Assembly: GCA_032433765.1 (NCBI GenBank)
Contig: JAVIAB010000092.1
Span: forward strand, 62,800,993-62,864,992
Source of the DNA: Megaustenia siamemsis
Lineage: Eukaryota > Mollusca > Gastropoda > Stylommatophora > Ariophantidae
Direction: 5' to 3'
Length of the DNA stretch: 64,000 bases
A program made the translations under genes and the position numbers. Below, piece after piece: positions 10,745 to 21,929 of this stretch; position 1 is the stretch's first letter; every line of letters starts with the position of its first letter. The notes under the pieces are model-generated. The model was not told where the DNA came from. It ran no database searches and worked only from the letters and a program-made list of their open reading frames with translations.

Positions 10745-12375
10745 TAAAGGAAGAATTCATAATAAACTCAGCGTGGATCAGTTTAAATCAGAAGAACAAC
10801 ATCTTGAATTTAGGGAAGACAGTGGGACAAAGGATGCCATATTCTGCACGAGGACGTTAATCGAAAAGTACACAGCAATAAACAAATCAATATTTGTCCG
10901 CTTCATAGACTACACCAAAGCTTTTGACAGAATACACCATGATCAACTTATAGACTGTCTAAAAGATATAAATCTGGATGACATATACATACGACTAATA
11001 TGTAATTTATACTGGGAGCAAACATCAATATTAAAATATAACAAAGAGAATTCTACACCCATTGATATCAAGACAGGAGTAAGACAATGATGTTTCCTTT
11101 CACCAAGCTTGTTCAATCTATACAATGAGCAAATCTTAAAAAACATCACAGAGATGCCAGGCTTAAACATTAATGGAAAAATAATTAATAACATAAGATA
11201 TGCTGATGATAGGGTTAAAGGCGCCAAAATGCATCAACTTATAGAAATGCGAAGGCTGCTGTAAAGCTGATAATTATAATGAAAATTAAAAAAAATAGTA
11301 TGATAACAGCTTTACGTAGGTGAGAAACAAAACAAAATTAGAACGACATTTCGGCCAAGCAGGCCTTTCAGCTGGAACAGTAAACAAGAACACAAAAATA
11401 TATCATGATACACATAAATCTATCTGCATCTCGATAATATGCTAGACTGTCCAAAAAAAAAAAGGGGGGGAATAGAAGTCACTTCGCTGCGGTACGGTGC
11501 CTGGTCAGGCTCTGATTGGACTGAAATTGGTTTGGCGAGCTGTCACGGATGTTAAATACAGGTGGGTACCCACGTCATCTGGTGCTGCTGATGATACTGT
11601 ACTACTAACAGAAAATCATAAAGATCTAAAACAATTAATTAATGCAATAAACATGACAAGCAAAATATATGGTCTAGATATGAATATCAAAAAAGACTAA
11701 AACTATGATCATAAACAAAGAAAATTCTCAAGACCTACAATTAAATATCAAAAGTTGAAGGAATACATCTGGAGACAGTTCAGAGCTACAACTACCTTGG
11801 ACATACTATAACCAGTGATGGAAAATGTACAACTGAAATAAACAAAAGAATAGGTATGACAAAAAGTAATTTTATTGCTATGAAAAATATACTAACATCA
11901 AAACAAATAACACCAGGGCTAAAAATAAAAATAGCAAAATGTTACATCTTCTCAATAGTCCTGTATGGTGCAGAAACATGGACATTAGACAAGAAAACAT
12001 AACAGAAAATTGAAGCCTTTGAAATGTGGATTTAAAGAAAAATAGGTAGAATTGGATGGAAAGAAAAGAAAACAAATGATGAAGTTTTAAAACAACTAAA
12101 AATGAAAGGAGAACTACTAAACACAATTATAACAAGACAAATGAAATTTTTGGAGCATGTTAAAAAACACAACAGCCTAATAAAAGTAATGTTGGAAGGG
12201 AAAATACAAGGTAAAAGAAGCAGAAGCAGCCAAGACTAACTTGGACAAGTAACATCAAAAGATGGACAAGTGAACCTATGACAATTTGTACCATCAAAGC
12301 AAGAGATAGAGTTGAATGCGCACCATGGTAGACAACCTTCGATGCGGAGACGGCACTCAATCATGATGATGATGA
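10745..12375 (+). pseudogene. LINE family A copy 2, reverse transcriptase remnant
   Basis: RT landmarks appear in order: EEQHLEFREDSGTKDAIF, motif A as FIDYTKAFD, GVRQ with a stop at 11088-11090 then LSPSLFN (motif B), and RYADD (motif C) at about 11196-11211. The element is interrupted there by insertion T1 and resumes at 11586 with ADDTVLLTEN, then SYNYLGHTITSDGK, LYGAETWTLD, RKIGRIGWKEK and the 3-prime tail with (ATG)n. Stops and frameshifts make it non-functional. The endonuclease half is absent (5-prime truncated). Confidence 0.85.
11212..11585 (-). mobile_element. Element T copy 1, inserted in the LINE RT
   Basis: A 374-bp insertion with an exact 11-bp target duplication, TGCTGATGATA, at 11201-11211 and 11586-11596. 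It matches 12376-12700 in inverse orientation. Shared blocks, on the strand where 12.4 kb reads forward, are GACAGCNCGCCA, AAGTGACTT, TTTTTGTGTT and CTCACCTACGTAAAGCTGTT. No protein-coding frame is visible, and no clear tRNA boxes. The duplication length suggests LINE-type retroposition, but the class is open. Confidence 0.75.
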
Positions 12376-12700
12376 CCCACGCCCACTTATTTTTAGAACC
12401 CTTCCTTTTTACTGTATTTCACACTTGAGTCAGCCCTGACAGCCCGCCATATCAATTTTAATCCAGTCGGTTCTTGACCAAGATTCAGATCACAGGTAAG
12501 TGACTTATTTTATTTTTGAGAGTCAAGCATATGATCGCCATGTTGTTAGAATTATGTGTGTATCCCTATATGTTTTTGTGTTGTTGTTGTTTGCTATTCC
12601 AGATAAAGGCCAACTTGGACGAAAGTCGTTGTAATTTTGTTTTATTTCTCACCTACGTAAAGCTGTTACCATACCACCTTTTCCATTAAAAAAAAAATCT
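12376..12700 (+). mobile_element. Element T copy 2
   Basis: Inverted relative of the 11212-11585 insertion, lying between LINE A copy 2 (ending in ATG repeats) and LINE A copy 3. It aligns along nearly all of its length with moderate divergence. Its own target duplication is not evident. Confidence 0.65.
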
Positions 12701-12704
12701 TTGA

Positions 12705-13200
12705 CCTCTTTCATAATATGAAAGATATTCTAACATTAAAACAAATAACAACACCAGGGCTAAAACTAAGAATAGCAAAATGTTATATCTTCTCAACATC
12801 CCTGTATGGTGCAGAAAAATTGACATAAGACAAGAAAACAGAACAGAAAATTGAAGCCTTTGAAATGTAGATTTATAAAAGAATTGGATGGAAAGAAAAG
12901 AAAACATGATGAAGTCTTAAATCAACTAACAATGAAAAGAGAACTGTTAAACACAGATCAAGCAACACAAATAAGATTGTTGGGGCATATTAAGAGACAC
13001 AGCAGCCTTCAAAAAGTATTCTCGAAAGGGAAAATGTAAGGTAAAAGAGGCAGACTAAGACTAAAATAAACGGGTAACATCAAATGATGGAAAAGTAATC
13101 CTATGACATCCTGCACTATCAAAGCAATGGACAGAACGGAATGGCGCTCCATGGTAGCCAACCATCGATACGGAGACGGCACTCGATGATAATAATGACG
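12705..13200 (+). pseudogene. LINE tail, family A copy 3
   Basis: It starts at MKDILTLKQIT-like sequence and continues through CYIFSTSLYGAE, IEAFEM, a stretch of the form NQLTMKRELLNT, LLGHIKRHSSLQKV and the RTEWRSMVANHRYGDGTR end. It contains several stops. It is the same family as copy 2, directly repeated about 0.8 kb downstream. Confidence 0.8.
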
Positions 13201-15023
13201 ATTGCTACATAGATGAGGATAGAATGCACTTGCATTTGGATATTAATTAGCTCTGATTAAACATTTGCATCTTCTATGTGGTATCTAATATATGCCCAAC
13301 TTCATTATATAGGATCGTGATATAAATGCTTTTTTTTATTGATAGCACGCATTCTCTTACTTAAGCGAGTCTTGTTCATATTTATAAGCCAGTAAACTGA
13401 GGATTATTATCCATAACTTTATAATACGACGCCAGATGTTTAAATACTTTGATATTAATTTTTAGATAAATCTAGAACGAATGGCCAGAACATGATTAGG
13501 GGGCACACAGGATAGTGATGTTTAGGTAGTCTTGTCAAAACAGAATGCGAATGATTTTACCATATTTCAAAAGCCTACATCTTGATGCCCCGCTGTAGCC
13601 TTTGATGTGTCCTTTTATCGGACTAGTCTTGTCGTTTCTAGATAGCAGATACTCAGCTGCTGTGAGTACATAGTGATAATTATTTAATCCCCAATGTAAA
13701 GGGACTGTCTAATACTTTTGTCTCTCTGTTTCTAGAATAAGATCTAGTTTCAGCATGTGCATCATTCCTAATTCTGTTTCTTCCGGACGTAGGGCAACCT
13801 TCGTCGGATGGCTTTGAATCGCCGGAAATCTAGGAATTTGGTTGCTGCACACGTAAACGTCAGATGACATGTCTCCTGCTGGCAACTTGTGGATCTGTGT
13901 TCAATGAGGAAGAAACAATACACAACTGTTAACGATTACGACAACTAAATAAATGTGGAATGGTCATAAGTAAAAAATGTCTTGTCTTTACACTCCTGAT
14001 TGAAACTGAGTGGCCTCTTTAAAGTGATATCTCCAAGACACCAATGTTGTTGGTATGTCCTGAAGCACAATAATGCGGTTTTCAAATTATTCTTAAAGTT
14101 TTTAAATGTGCAAAAAAAAAAAAAAAACCAAAGAATAATTACAGTTTCGATTTATCACTCTGTTATTGTTATTATCTTAGGCTGCTCATTCGAAGTTATC
14201 GCTTTGTTTTATCATAACTAATAACAGTAAATGCCACTCGTTTTGCTTTTAGCTAATTCACGCGTGCGCTGTTTTATTTTTTTATTTTATCAAGACTGAT
14301 ACTTTACAGCACTCCCGAGCCAGCAGTAACGAAACATAAACCATTATTAGGTCTGGAATATAACGTGAACTCCAACCATTTATTGTCACCGACCACTGTG
14401 CAGATTTGACAAGTTTTGCTATCTTGCCCGCCAACACGACAAGGACCATAACTCACTTCCAAATTTAATTCTGGGCGACAGGGTTGTCCGATATCCCGTG
14501 TCTAGTTGTAGTCCGAGCACTCCTAGGGGGCCCATTGTTTATCTCTGACCAACAGCCGTGTTTTAATATTTAATCTGTTTCATGCTTCTGTGTTCCCGAA
14601 TGTTGGCGCAATTAGAAGCAAGCATATCTGACAGGGTACATAATAAGGACATCGCATAACAGATAGGTATTGACAACAAATATTAAAACAGCATTTAGTA
14701 GTGCATATGGCAAGACAGTTAATAGCGTCAGTTTGAACTGTTATGCCCCTGAAATAATAAAAAGGCAATGTATTAACATTATGTAACTTGCACATTAAAA
14801 AAACACGACTAAGGTTATCAAAAGAGAGCATTTTATTATTATTTTTTTTCAGGGTCTGTTTTGAGAGCGAGGCGGGCGAGCTGGGAATAAAGGCCACAAT
14901 TGCCCAATAATTGTTAACCATATCTAAATATAACATTTAGAACTGTAAAGTGCATGGGTCGGGGCTGTAGTGATGTTGACTTGTTTAGACCGCACTAAAT
15001 GCAGTGAAAGCAGATCGACCATT
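13201..15023. other. Unassigned AT-rich stretch
   Basis: No supported gene or repeat match within the window. Scattered A and T homopolymers only. Confidence 0.4.
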
Positions 15024-15358
15024 AGAAAACTGCATGTCACTCACTAGAAAACTGCATGTCACTCACTAGAAAACTGCATGTCACTCACCAGAAAACTGCA
15101 TGTCACTCACCAGAAAACTGCATGTCACTCACTAGAAAACTGCATGTCACTCACTAGAAAACTGCATGTCACTCACTAGAAAACTGCATGTCACTCACTA
15201 GAAAACTGCATGTCCTTCACTAGAAAACTGCATGTCACTCACCAGAAAACTGCATGTCACTCACCAGAAAACTGCATGTCACTCACTAGAAAACTGCATG
15301 TCACTCACTAGAAAACTGCATGTCACTCACTAGAAAACTGCATGTCACTCACTAGAAA
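15024..15358. repeat. 22-bp minisatellite, about 15 units
   Basis: The unit ACTAGAAAACTGCATGTCACTC is repeated with very few changes (T/C at the fourth position in four units, one CCTTC variant), indicating recent homogenisation. Confidence 0.97.
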
Positions 15359-15512
15359 ACGAAATGAAAACGCAAAAACTTGTCAAAGCTGGTCAGCTGC
15401 ATACTTCCGACACCGCCTCGACCAGTCAGTTAACTTAAACAATAAAAGTGAGCATTAAAAAAGATTACACGTTTTCATGCGTTACTTAACACACAAAAAA
15501 AAAACATATAAA

Positions 15513-15756
15513 GTAAAGAGCCCCGTCACGCCAAGTGGCGTGTAGGGAATATAATGTTAGTGACTCTAATTTTACAAACCTTCAGCACATGATTTTTGGA
15601 GTACAAATATGGTAAACATCCGTGCCGTTTTACTCTCCCAGACAAAATTCCAGTACCCATTTAAGGCTGGGTGATCCTGGAAACCGTCGATCAGGATCGA
15701 AACCGCTTTTGTCCTGCGTAGTCCAGTTCATTATCCACAGAGCTATCGCGGCTCCC
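15513..15756 (-). mobile_element. SINE-1 copy c
   Basis: Same family landmarks as copy a, more diverged (several short deletions in the body). The head AGAGCTATCGCGGCTCCC lies at the high-coordinate end. Confidence 0.85.
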
Positions 15757-15860
15757 TTATGTATTAATTTGCTTCGTGTGAATGCACATTCGCAGATCAC
15801 TAGTTTTAAGTTGCTTATACTGTATTCTGCTGAGTTCGGTTAAAAAAAGACACAGGCCCA

Positions 15861-16050
15861 CTTAATCTTCCCCGAGTGGTTAGCGCGTCCACCACTTATC
15901 AGAAAGATCGTGGTTCAATTCCCTAAAGTGGCATCATTTAGTACCATCATGGCTTCGGGGTTCACCTAGCATCTGAAAATGGATAGCACAGATTCTTAAT
16001 CAAAAACGTGACCGATCTGGCGTAATACCGAACACATCATTAAAAAAAAA
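15861..16050 (+). mobile_element. Divergent tRNA-derived SINE related to SINE-1
   Basis: A tRNA-like head CCGAGTGGTTAGCGCG with B-box-like GGTTCAATTCC is followed by a body resembling SINE-1: GGGGTTCACCTAGC, then GGCGTAATACCGAACACATC and an A-run. It is probably a sister subfamily. Confidence 0.6.
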
Positions 16051-16444
16051 TGAGCCGTTGATTTGGGCAGCAATATCATATTCCTCAAACGCTTTAAGGC
16101 GTGGTGGGGACGCTCACTGACTAATCTCCCAAAGAGGAACAACAATGTCTTTAGTAAGGTTGATGTCTTCATCACATAAAACAAAGTGAGAAAAAAATGT
16201 GTAGCGACGGAGGGAAAGAAACATATGACAGATAACCCAGCTGTGAACTATAACACATCGAAGAAAAAAAATGAATTCATCAATGTAAGAATGGACGAAG
16301 AAATATTTGTAAAGACTGTTAACGATTTACTTGTTAAAAGACGGAGTGAAGCAGCACAAAGTATACGTTAAGAGGCATAGTGAAGTTCTTCTAAGTAATC
16401 AACGAACTTATCTTTCTTTATGAGAAACCCTCACCTTCATTCAT

Positions 16445-16690
16445 TCATTCATTGAGTGCCGTCTCCGCATCGAAGGTTGGCTACCATGGAGTGCCATTCC
16501 ACGCTGTCTGTTGCTTTGATGGTGCAGATTGTCATAGGTTGACTTGTCAATCTTTTGATGTTACTCGTCCATGTTAGTCTTGGTCTTCCTCTGCCTCTTT
16601 TACCTTGTATTTTCCCTTCCAATATTACTTTTATTAGGCTGTTGTGTAACATGCCCCAAAAATTGCTGTGTCTTGTTCTAGACCCTCACC
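16445..16690 (-). pseudogene. LINE tail, family A copy 4
   Basis: Minus strand reads KVILEGKIQGKRGRGRPRLT, then TWTSNIKRLTSQPMTICTIK, and ends MVANLRCGDGTQ, with ATTC repeats adjoining. A short open frame of 67 residues survives, but only the very C-terminus is present. Confidence 0.78.
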
Positions 16691-16861
16691 TTATCTCTCG
16701 GGTAGTCAGATCCGATGTCTCACCTTCTCGGATAACAGCATTAATCAGGAGGTTCCGCTCACTCTAGAACTCTTGGCAGCTAACACATAAAAAAGAGCAG
16801 GTCACAAATATGGCCGCACCCCTGTTAAAATTGTCCTCAGAAATCTACCCATACCGTGTAG

Positions 16862-17515
16862 TATTCCAGTCCGTGCTACGGAGTTCGTACATTTGGACCA
16901 GGATTCTACTCGGCTTTTCTCGAGAATCTGTCTGCGATCAGGACTCAGTCAGAGTAGGAACCCAGACTCTCACATGAAGTCAGCTGTCAGACTAAGTGTG
17001 TTGATCGCCCCCACAAACAGAACATCACAGTTAGAGTCTGCCATATCCACTCCGACTGAACACCCGTTAAAACGTTGCACTGTGTTCTGCGTTAGTGGCC
17101 CAGTGCATCCGATTTCAGCCAGCATTTTATTTAGGTTTGTTTCCTTAGCCTTTGATTGTCCCAAATCCTCCTGCAAGGCAGCAGATGATCTTTTCTGTAG
17201 GGGGATTCTGCCCTTAGACGGTCGGCCTCCCAGGTTTACGAGTACAGTCTGCCCGAGTCACTTGAGGTGACTAACACAGCCATGCGACTTGTAATGTGAG
17301 AAAACTGCAACAAGGAACGCTTTTCATGCACAGCTTTCAATTGTTCCTGCCGCCTATCCCCATATACCGGTAAGTCACGTCCTCTTGAAAATGATGATCG
17401 TCGTAGCACTAGATGATGATAGGCCATCGTTGATGACTCCAGTTCCGAGAATCTCAATGGGGATATCCAATCATATATGAATTCGTTCGGTGTGCAGCGA
17501 TTGTGATCATAACAA
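16862..17515 (+). repeat. Repeat U split by a 516-bp insertion
   Basis: The left arm (16862-16929, with CTTTTCTCGAGAATCT) and right arm (17446-17515, GGGGATATCCAATCA and GGTGTGCAGCGAT) are nearly contiguous in a second copy at 45515-45665. CGAGAATCT occurs at both breakpoints (16921-16929 and 17446-17454), consistent with a 9-bp target duplication. Confidence 0.6.
16930..17445 (+). mobile_element. Insertion carrying repeat R copy 2
   Basis: 516 bp between the 9-bp duplications. Its right part (17283-17445) is repeat R (GAAAACTGCAACAAGGAACG, then TGAAAATGATGATCGTCGTA). The left 350 bp match nothing else I recognise in the window. No open frame resembles a transposase. Confidence 0.5.
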
Positions 17516-18632
17516 CATCAACAACAAGCAACAGACGCCGCTGTCAGCAAATGGAATAATAACACTCACTAATATAAGGAAAATATGCAATCGGTTCCAT
17601 TAATGTCCCGAGGAGCTTATTGGAAATATAGAGTTCGTGTCAATATTTGTCACCGACTATTGATCCAAAAATGTGTCGGTACTACACCAGGGCGCTGCAA
17701 ATTCTTTAGAAAAATGTTCTCTCTTATTCTTTATTAGAGGTTTCGTGAACTCCGAAGCTGTGTGGATCTGAATAAAAATGTAACTTTTGGAAGTTAAGAC
17801 CGAACCCTTATGGCCAGTTGAGGAGCGCACTATCTGCCATGTACCTTTATTCGGACTCTATGTAAACCAAAAGTAAAAATGTGATATATAATAGAGAGTT
17901 TTAGCCAGTATTCAAACTGTGCCCATGCATACACCAAGCATCAGGTTTCTCATTCTATGGAAATGTTCAAAGCTTCTAGTAAGGACCTCACTTGGAGATG
18001 TTTGATGGGATCAAGGGGGGCCAACAAATCTTCTTAATTAGCAAGGAGATAACAATAACGAAGAAAGAAAAAGATAAACTGCCCCAGTCATTAACAAATT
18101 AAAAAAAAACCAACAAATAATGAGAAATGTAATTTAAGTTATTACGGACTAGCTGAAGGAACATAAGTAGCAGGAGATGTGTACTCATAGGAGACCAAAA
18201 ACAAGGACAGACAAAGGAGGCAAGACTGAACATAAATGTATATTGTTTTCCTTTCTTTCTGGATGGAGTAAAAAGGAAGCGTTTAATAGAGAAAATCTAA
18301 TTATCTTTATAGATGTACTAACATCTTTAGTAGAAAACTCAAGTCATGAAACATGTCATGTTCTGTATCACATTATCACATTACATCTCGATAACATTTA
18401 ACAACTGGTTAAGACGGTCCACGTTAAATATTGATAATTTAATAGACTCATGTTTTCTATCTTGGTGGAACGATATAAGACAACAATAATATAAGACAAC
18501 AATCTTTGATAATTTTACTTTTTATCCTTTTCTCCAAAGACTCAAAGCGTCGTGTGAAGCTTGAATTCTTGATTGTGTAGTCGGTGCAAATTTCACGAAA
18601 GGAAACCGCTGCTAGCAGGGCTAATGAGAATA
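17516..18632. other. Unassigned stretch
   Basis: No supported feature. On the minus strand an ATTAAA polyadenylation-like hexamer lies at 18438-18443, about 190 nt downstream of the candidate exon that follows. Confidence 0.35.
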
Positions 18633-18750
18633 TCAGGCCTGCTCTCTGACGTGCTTCCGATTCTTGTCACTGTAGAAGTTCAGGTTCACATGGTACAGCC
18701 AGCAGAAGATCTGATATAGGAAGGCTCCAATGGGAAATGTCTCAATTAAT
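18633..18750 (-). CDS. Candidate terminal coding exon of an unknown host gene
   Basis: On the minus strand a plausible splice acceptor (CTTACCGCCCCTTAG) is followed by an open segment of about 38 codons ending in TGA. It contains the hydrophobic, aromatic-rich stretch FPIGAFLYQIFCWLYHVN and then a charged end, SDKNRKHVREQA, as in the last membrane segment and cytoplasmic tail of a membrane protein. An ATTAAA signal lies about 190 nt downstream. No family is recognised and no upstream exon was identified. An open run of this length can occur by chance, so this is a low-confidence call. Confidence 0.25.
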
Positions 18751-19319
18751 CTAAGGGGCGGTAAGTGCGCATGTTCAGTCGCCTGGGAGGTACAGAACAT
18801 TTCCGCCTTATAATAGCAGACATTCTGGCGTCAAAAGTTGTGTTTCTTTGCCATTTTGTTTTCAACGCAACACTTCTGAGTTCACAAGACTTGTGTAGCT
18901 CATTATTGAAATAAGTTGTTGATTAGCACTCTCGAATTTACTGTTTCTTGCGCTCATCGTTTTTAAAGATTATCAAAATACTTTGTTTAAATTTAGCACT
19001 AATTTGAACATGGGGACATATTACAATAAAAATAGAAAGATATACCAGCAAACTTCAATGCTATAGTAAAAGAATAAATATGACAAAGAGATTTGAAAGA
19101 GAGTGACGTTACTATACTCGGGGACAGCATTTGGAGAGGAAGAAAGCAAAGATCTTCATCCCGGCTAATAATTTCTTCAACTCAGTGAGTCAGGTATCCA
19201 TTCTTGTTCTTTGCTGCATTCACTGGGAAATAAAGTTAAACTCGCATTAAACCCTCGGTCACTCTACTTTATCGTCAAGGTAGTGCTTTTAGGTAGCCAC
19301 GATTAATGTTTGAGAAATC

Positions 19320-19321
<2 letters not shown>

Positions 19322-19368
<47 letters not shown>

Positions 19369-19389
19369 TCATAAAAACACACACTACAC

Positions 19390-19426
<37 letters not shown>
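19322..19426. repeat. Two (TA)n microsatellites
   Basis: TA tracts at about 19322-19366 and 19394-19426, separated by a short AC-containing segment. Confidence 0.9.
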
Positions 19427-19429
<3 letters not shown>

Positions 19430-19432
19430 AAA

Positions 19433-19685
19433 GTAAAGTAAAGTACCCCCGTGACGCCAAGTGGCGTATAGGGAATATGGTATTAGTGACCATAAATTTT
19501 ACAGACCTTCGGCACAAGATTTTTGGGGTAATGTGGTTGGCACTACGCCCGTGCCGCTTTACTTACCCAGAAAAAAAATCCGGTACCCATTAAAGACTAG
19601 GTGAACCTGAAGCCGTCGGTTGGTATCGAACCATACCTCTTGCCCTTTGTAGTCCAGTTCACTAACCACTGAGCTATTTCGGCTC

Positions 19686-19687
<2 letters not shown>
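19433..19687 (-). mobile_element. SINE-1 copy d, embedded in (TA)n
   Basis: Complete SINE-1 (GTAAAGTACCCCCGTGACG at one end, GAGCTATTTCGGCTCCC head at the other). TA tracts lie on both sides, so it probably inserted in a TA microsatellite and its target duplication cannot be resolved. Confidence 0.88.

Positions 19688-19774
<87 letters not shown>
19688..19774. repeat. (TA)n microsatellite
   Basis: A pure TA tract of about 86 bp directly at the SINE head, followed by TGTGTATG-type sequence. Confidence 0.95.
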
Positions 19775-19777
<3 letters not shown>

Positions 19778-19849
19778 TGGTGTATGTGTGTATGTGTGTA
19801 TGTGTATGCATATTTTTGCACACATACGTGATTCTGCGTTACATTATAT

Positions 19850-19985
19850 TACATTACATTATGTGAAGATTTTTGCGGTCTGGACTGAACAGCTGGAGAG
19901 GCCAACAGAAGAGCAAAAGACAGTAAATTATATCTCTCCTCGACGCTGAAAGGCAAAAGAGGAAGGACAGAAGAAGACTGTAGTT
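19850..19985 (+). pseudogene. LINE tail, family G copy 2
   Basis: GGCCAACAGAAGAGCAAAAG, TTATATCTCTCCTCGACGCT and GAAAGGCAAA match the extreme 3-prime end of copy 1 near 1795-1852. Only the tail is left. Confidence 0.55.
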
Positions 19986-20034
19986 TTGTTGTGACGCAAA
20001 CTAATGGGAGATCACTTATCATTTAAGTACCTTA

Positions 20035-20320
20035 ACTAAGACTTTCAATGGTTTAAACATGTTTTTAAATGGTTGGGCCACCTGGTAAGAATGAATCCTC
20101 ACCAATCACCATCAAGGACGTTCTTCTCGAGAATGCATGGAAAAAGACTAAGAGGAAAACCTAGAAACAGATGGTTAGATGCAGTGATAGAGACATGTAA
20201 CAACAAAGGAAAATCACTAATTCAGACAGTTCGAGCAGCTCAAGAACGACAAATGATGTAAGCACGACACATTTGCGGTATCAGTGAGAAAGAGAAAAGA
20301 AGAAGAAGAATTAAGACTTT
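20035..20320 (+). pseudogene. LINE C-terminal fragment, G-like
   Basis: The translation gives KWLGHLVRMNPHQSPSR, then RLRGKPRNRWLDAVIE and VRAAQERQMM, the WxGHLxRM...GRPRxRWxD pattern found downstream of the RT in many LINEs. It ends in AGAAGAAGAAG. No RT domain is present. Confidence 0.65.
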
Positions 20321-20725
20321 ACTCGACCGGAGACTATATAATCTACGACAAAGAAAACTGACACAACGCAGTCTGAGAAACCCTGAAAGTTGTATCACTT
20401 CAGCGCACATTATTTCTGTCGTGACACATTTGCAAACCCGGCAATATAGGTGGCTGTCTTTTTACCAATGATAACCAGCAGCGGTTTAGGGAGGAAAGGA
20501 TAATTATCTCAACTAAAACAGTGTGGTAGCGTGTGACGTTTACTGCACACTTCACTCACTACTACAAAAATAAATACTAATACTACTATTACAATTATAC
20601 ATAACATTACTTCATGTGACAATGCTTGACTCCATCAATCTAATGATGTTAGCACACTCGACATATGTATGTCCTTTCCAGACGATACCAAGTCATCATC
20701 ATCGGGTTGCATGTAAAAAAAAAAA
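20321..20725. other. Unassigned stretch
   Basis: No supported gene. A short A tract precedes the next SINE. Confidence 0.4.
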
Positions 20726-20975
20726 GTAAAGTACCCCCCGTCACGCCAAGTGGCGTATAGGGAAAAATATGGTGTTAGTGACCCTATATTTTACAGACCT
20801 TCAGCACATGATTTTGGGGTAATGTGGTCGGTATTACGCCCGTGCTGTTTTACTTTCCCAGAAAAAACCCGGTACCCATTTAAGGCTGGGTTAACCCGGA
20901 GCCGTCGGTTGGGATCGAACCCTACCCCTTGTCCGTAGTAGTCCAGTTCACTAACCACTGAGCTATCGCGGCTCC
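20726..20975 (-). mobile_element. SINE-1 copy e
   Basis: Well-preserved SINE-1 with GTTCGATCCC B box and AGCTCAGTGG A box on minus. GCATGTA occurs on both sides (20709 and about 20990) but not at clean junctions. Confidence 0.9.
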
Positions 20976-21007
20976 TACTAATTTTTAGGCATGTACTTTG
21001 CAGAAAA

Positions 21008-21170
21008 TAGCACTTATCATAGCCCGTCTGAAAGAATCTCTGTATCTAGCCAGAACTCCCACTTATAATTTTGTCAAGTTCAAGGTCTCTTTGGTGTCTT
21101 GAAACAACCTCTTTCTTGGACTTTTTCTTTCTTGTCTTACTGGAACCATACTTTACATTATTGCTATTTC
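21008..21170 (-). pseudogene. LINE tail, family I copy 2
   Basis: DNA homology to 4545-4700: CCCGTCTGAAAGAATC, CTAGCCAGA, TTGGTGTCTTGAAAC. Stops disrupt all frames. Confidence 0.5.
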
Positions 21171-21244
21171 GAAATCACTATGTTTTATAACGCGGCCATT
21201 TAAAAAAAAATTTCATCCGTAGAATGTTGTATAAGGCTACACCA

Positions 21245-21568
21245 CCTTCTTTTTTGCGTTCGCCATCTTTCATCTCTGACGAAGTCCCTAGCGACTAGGA
21301 GCTGCATTTTGCATGTTAATCTGTTTTCCCTGGGAGCCGTGTGCACCCGGGGTTCCTCGCCGAACAGACAGATAACTCCGTCTTCTGAGGTACTCATATT
21401 TTTTTTTCCGTCGATAAGTATTGCCTTTTCAAACCAGGCCTCGCTGCTGAGAGTAGGGGTGGTTGCTTCAGAGAGAAATCACAAATAAAAAACTGGCGCA
21501 GCCGGGATTTGAACTCACAACCTCTCTATCTCGTACCGGCGTCTTACCTCAAGACCAACCAGTCCCTC
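21245..21568 (-). mobile_element. SINE-4 copy a (tRNA head plus long body)
   Basis: On minus a tRNA-like head with B box AGTTCAAATCCCGGC is followed by TGATTTCTCTCTG, CTCTCAGCAGCGAGG, TACCTCAGAAGACGGA and GACTTCGTCAGAGATGAAAG. A second copy at 52455-52761 aligns through head and body, so head and body form one element of about 320 bp. Confidence 0.7.
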
Positions 21569-21929
21569 AAACCATAAATAAAATAATGTGATGATAAGTT
21601 ACAATAGTTCAAGAAGAAGAAAGAATTATGTTACGCCTCAAGTGTGGTGTACAAGAAATATTGTGTTTGTGCCCATATTTTTCTATCACGGAACACAATG
21701 CTGGTGCTATACTTTTGTTATTTTCCGCTTGTCGAACTCCTGAATAAGATATTTAATGAGTGAAAAATTATTTTACCGACTCTCATTATTAAGTAACGCT
21801 GAAGATAATTCAATATTAATCTGCTGAACTGAAGTGATACTAGGCCACATCACCCATAAAATGCACTGTTGGTAATTTTAAAATATGGACACAAATGCCA
21901 TCTTCTCTCTATGCATCAAGATGTGGAGA
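21569..21929. other. Unassigned stretch
   Basis: No supported feature. Confidence 0.4.

Noticed and set aside
16930..17282. Short frames on both strands in the insertion as a transposase
   Set aside because: No transposase motifs, and frames are under 130 residues with no similarity I recognise.
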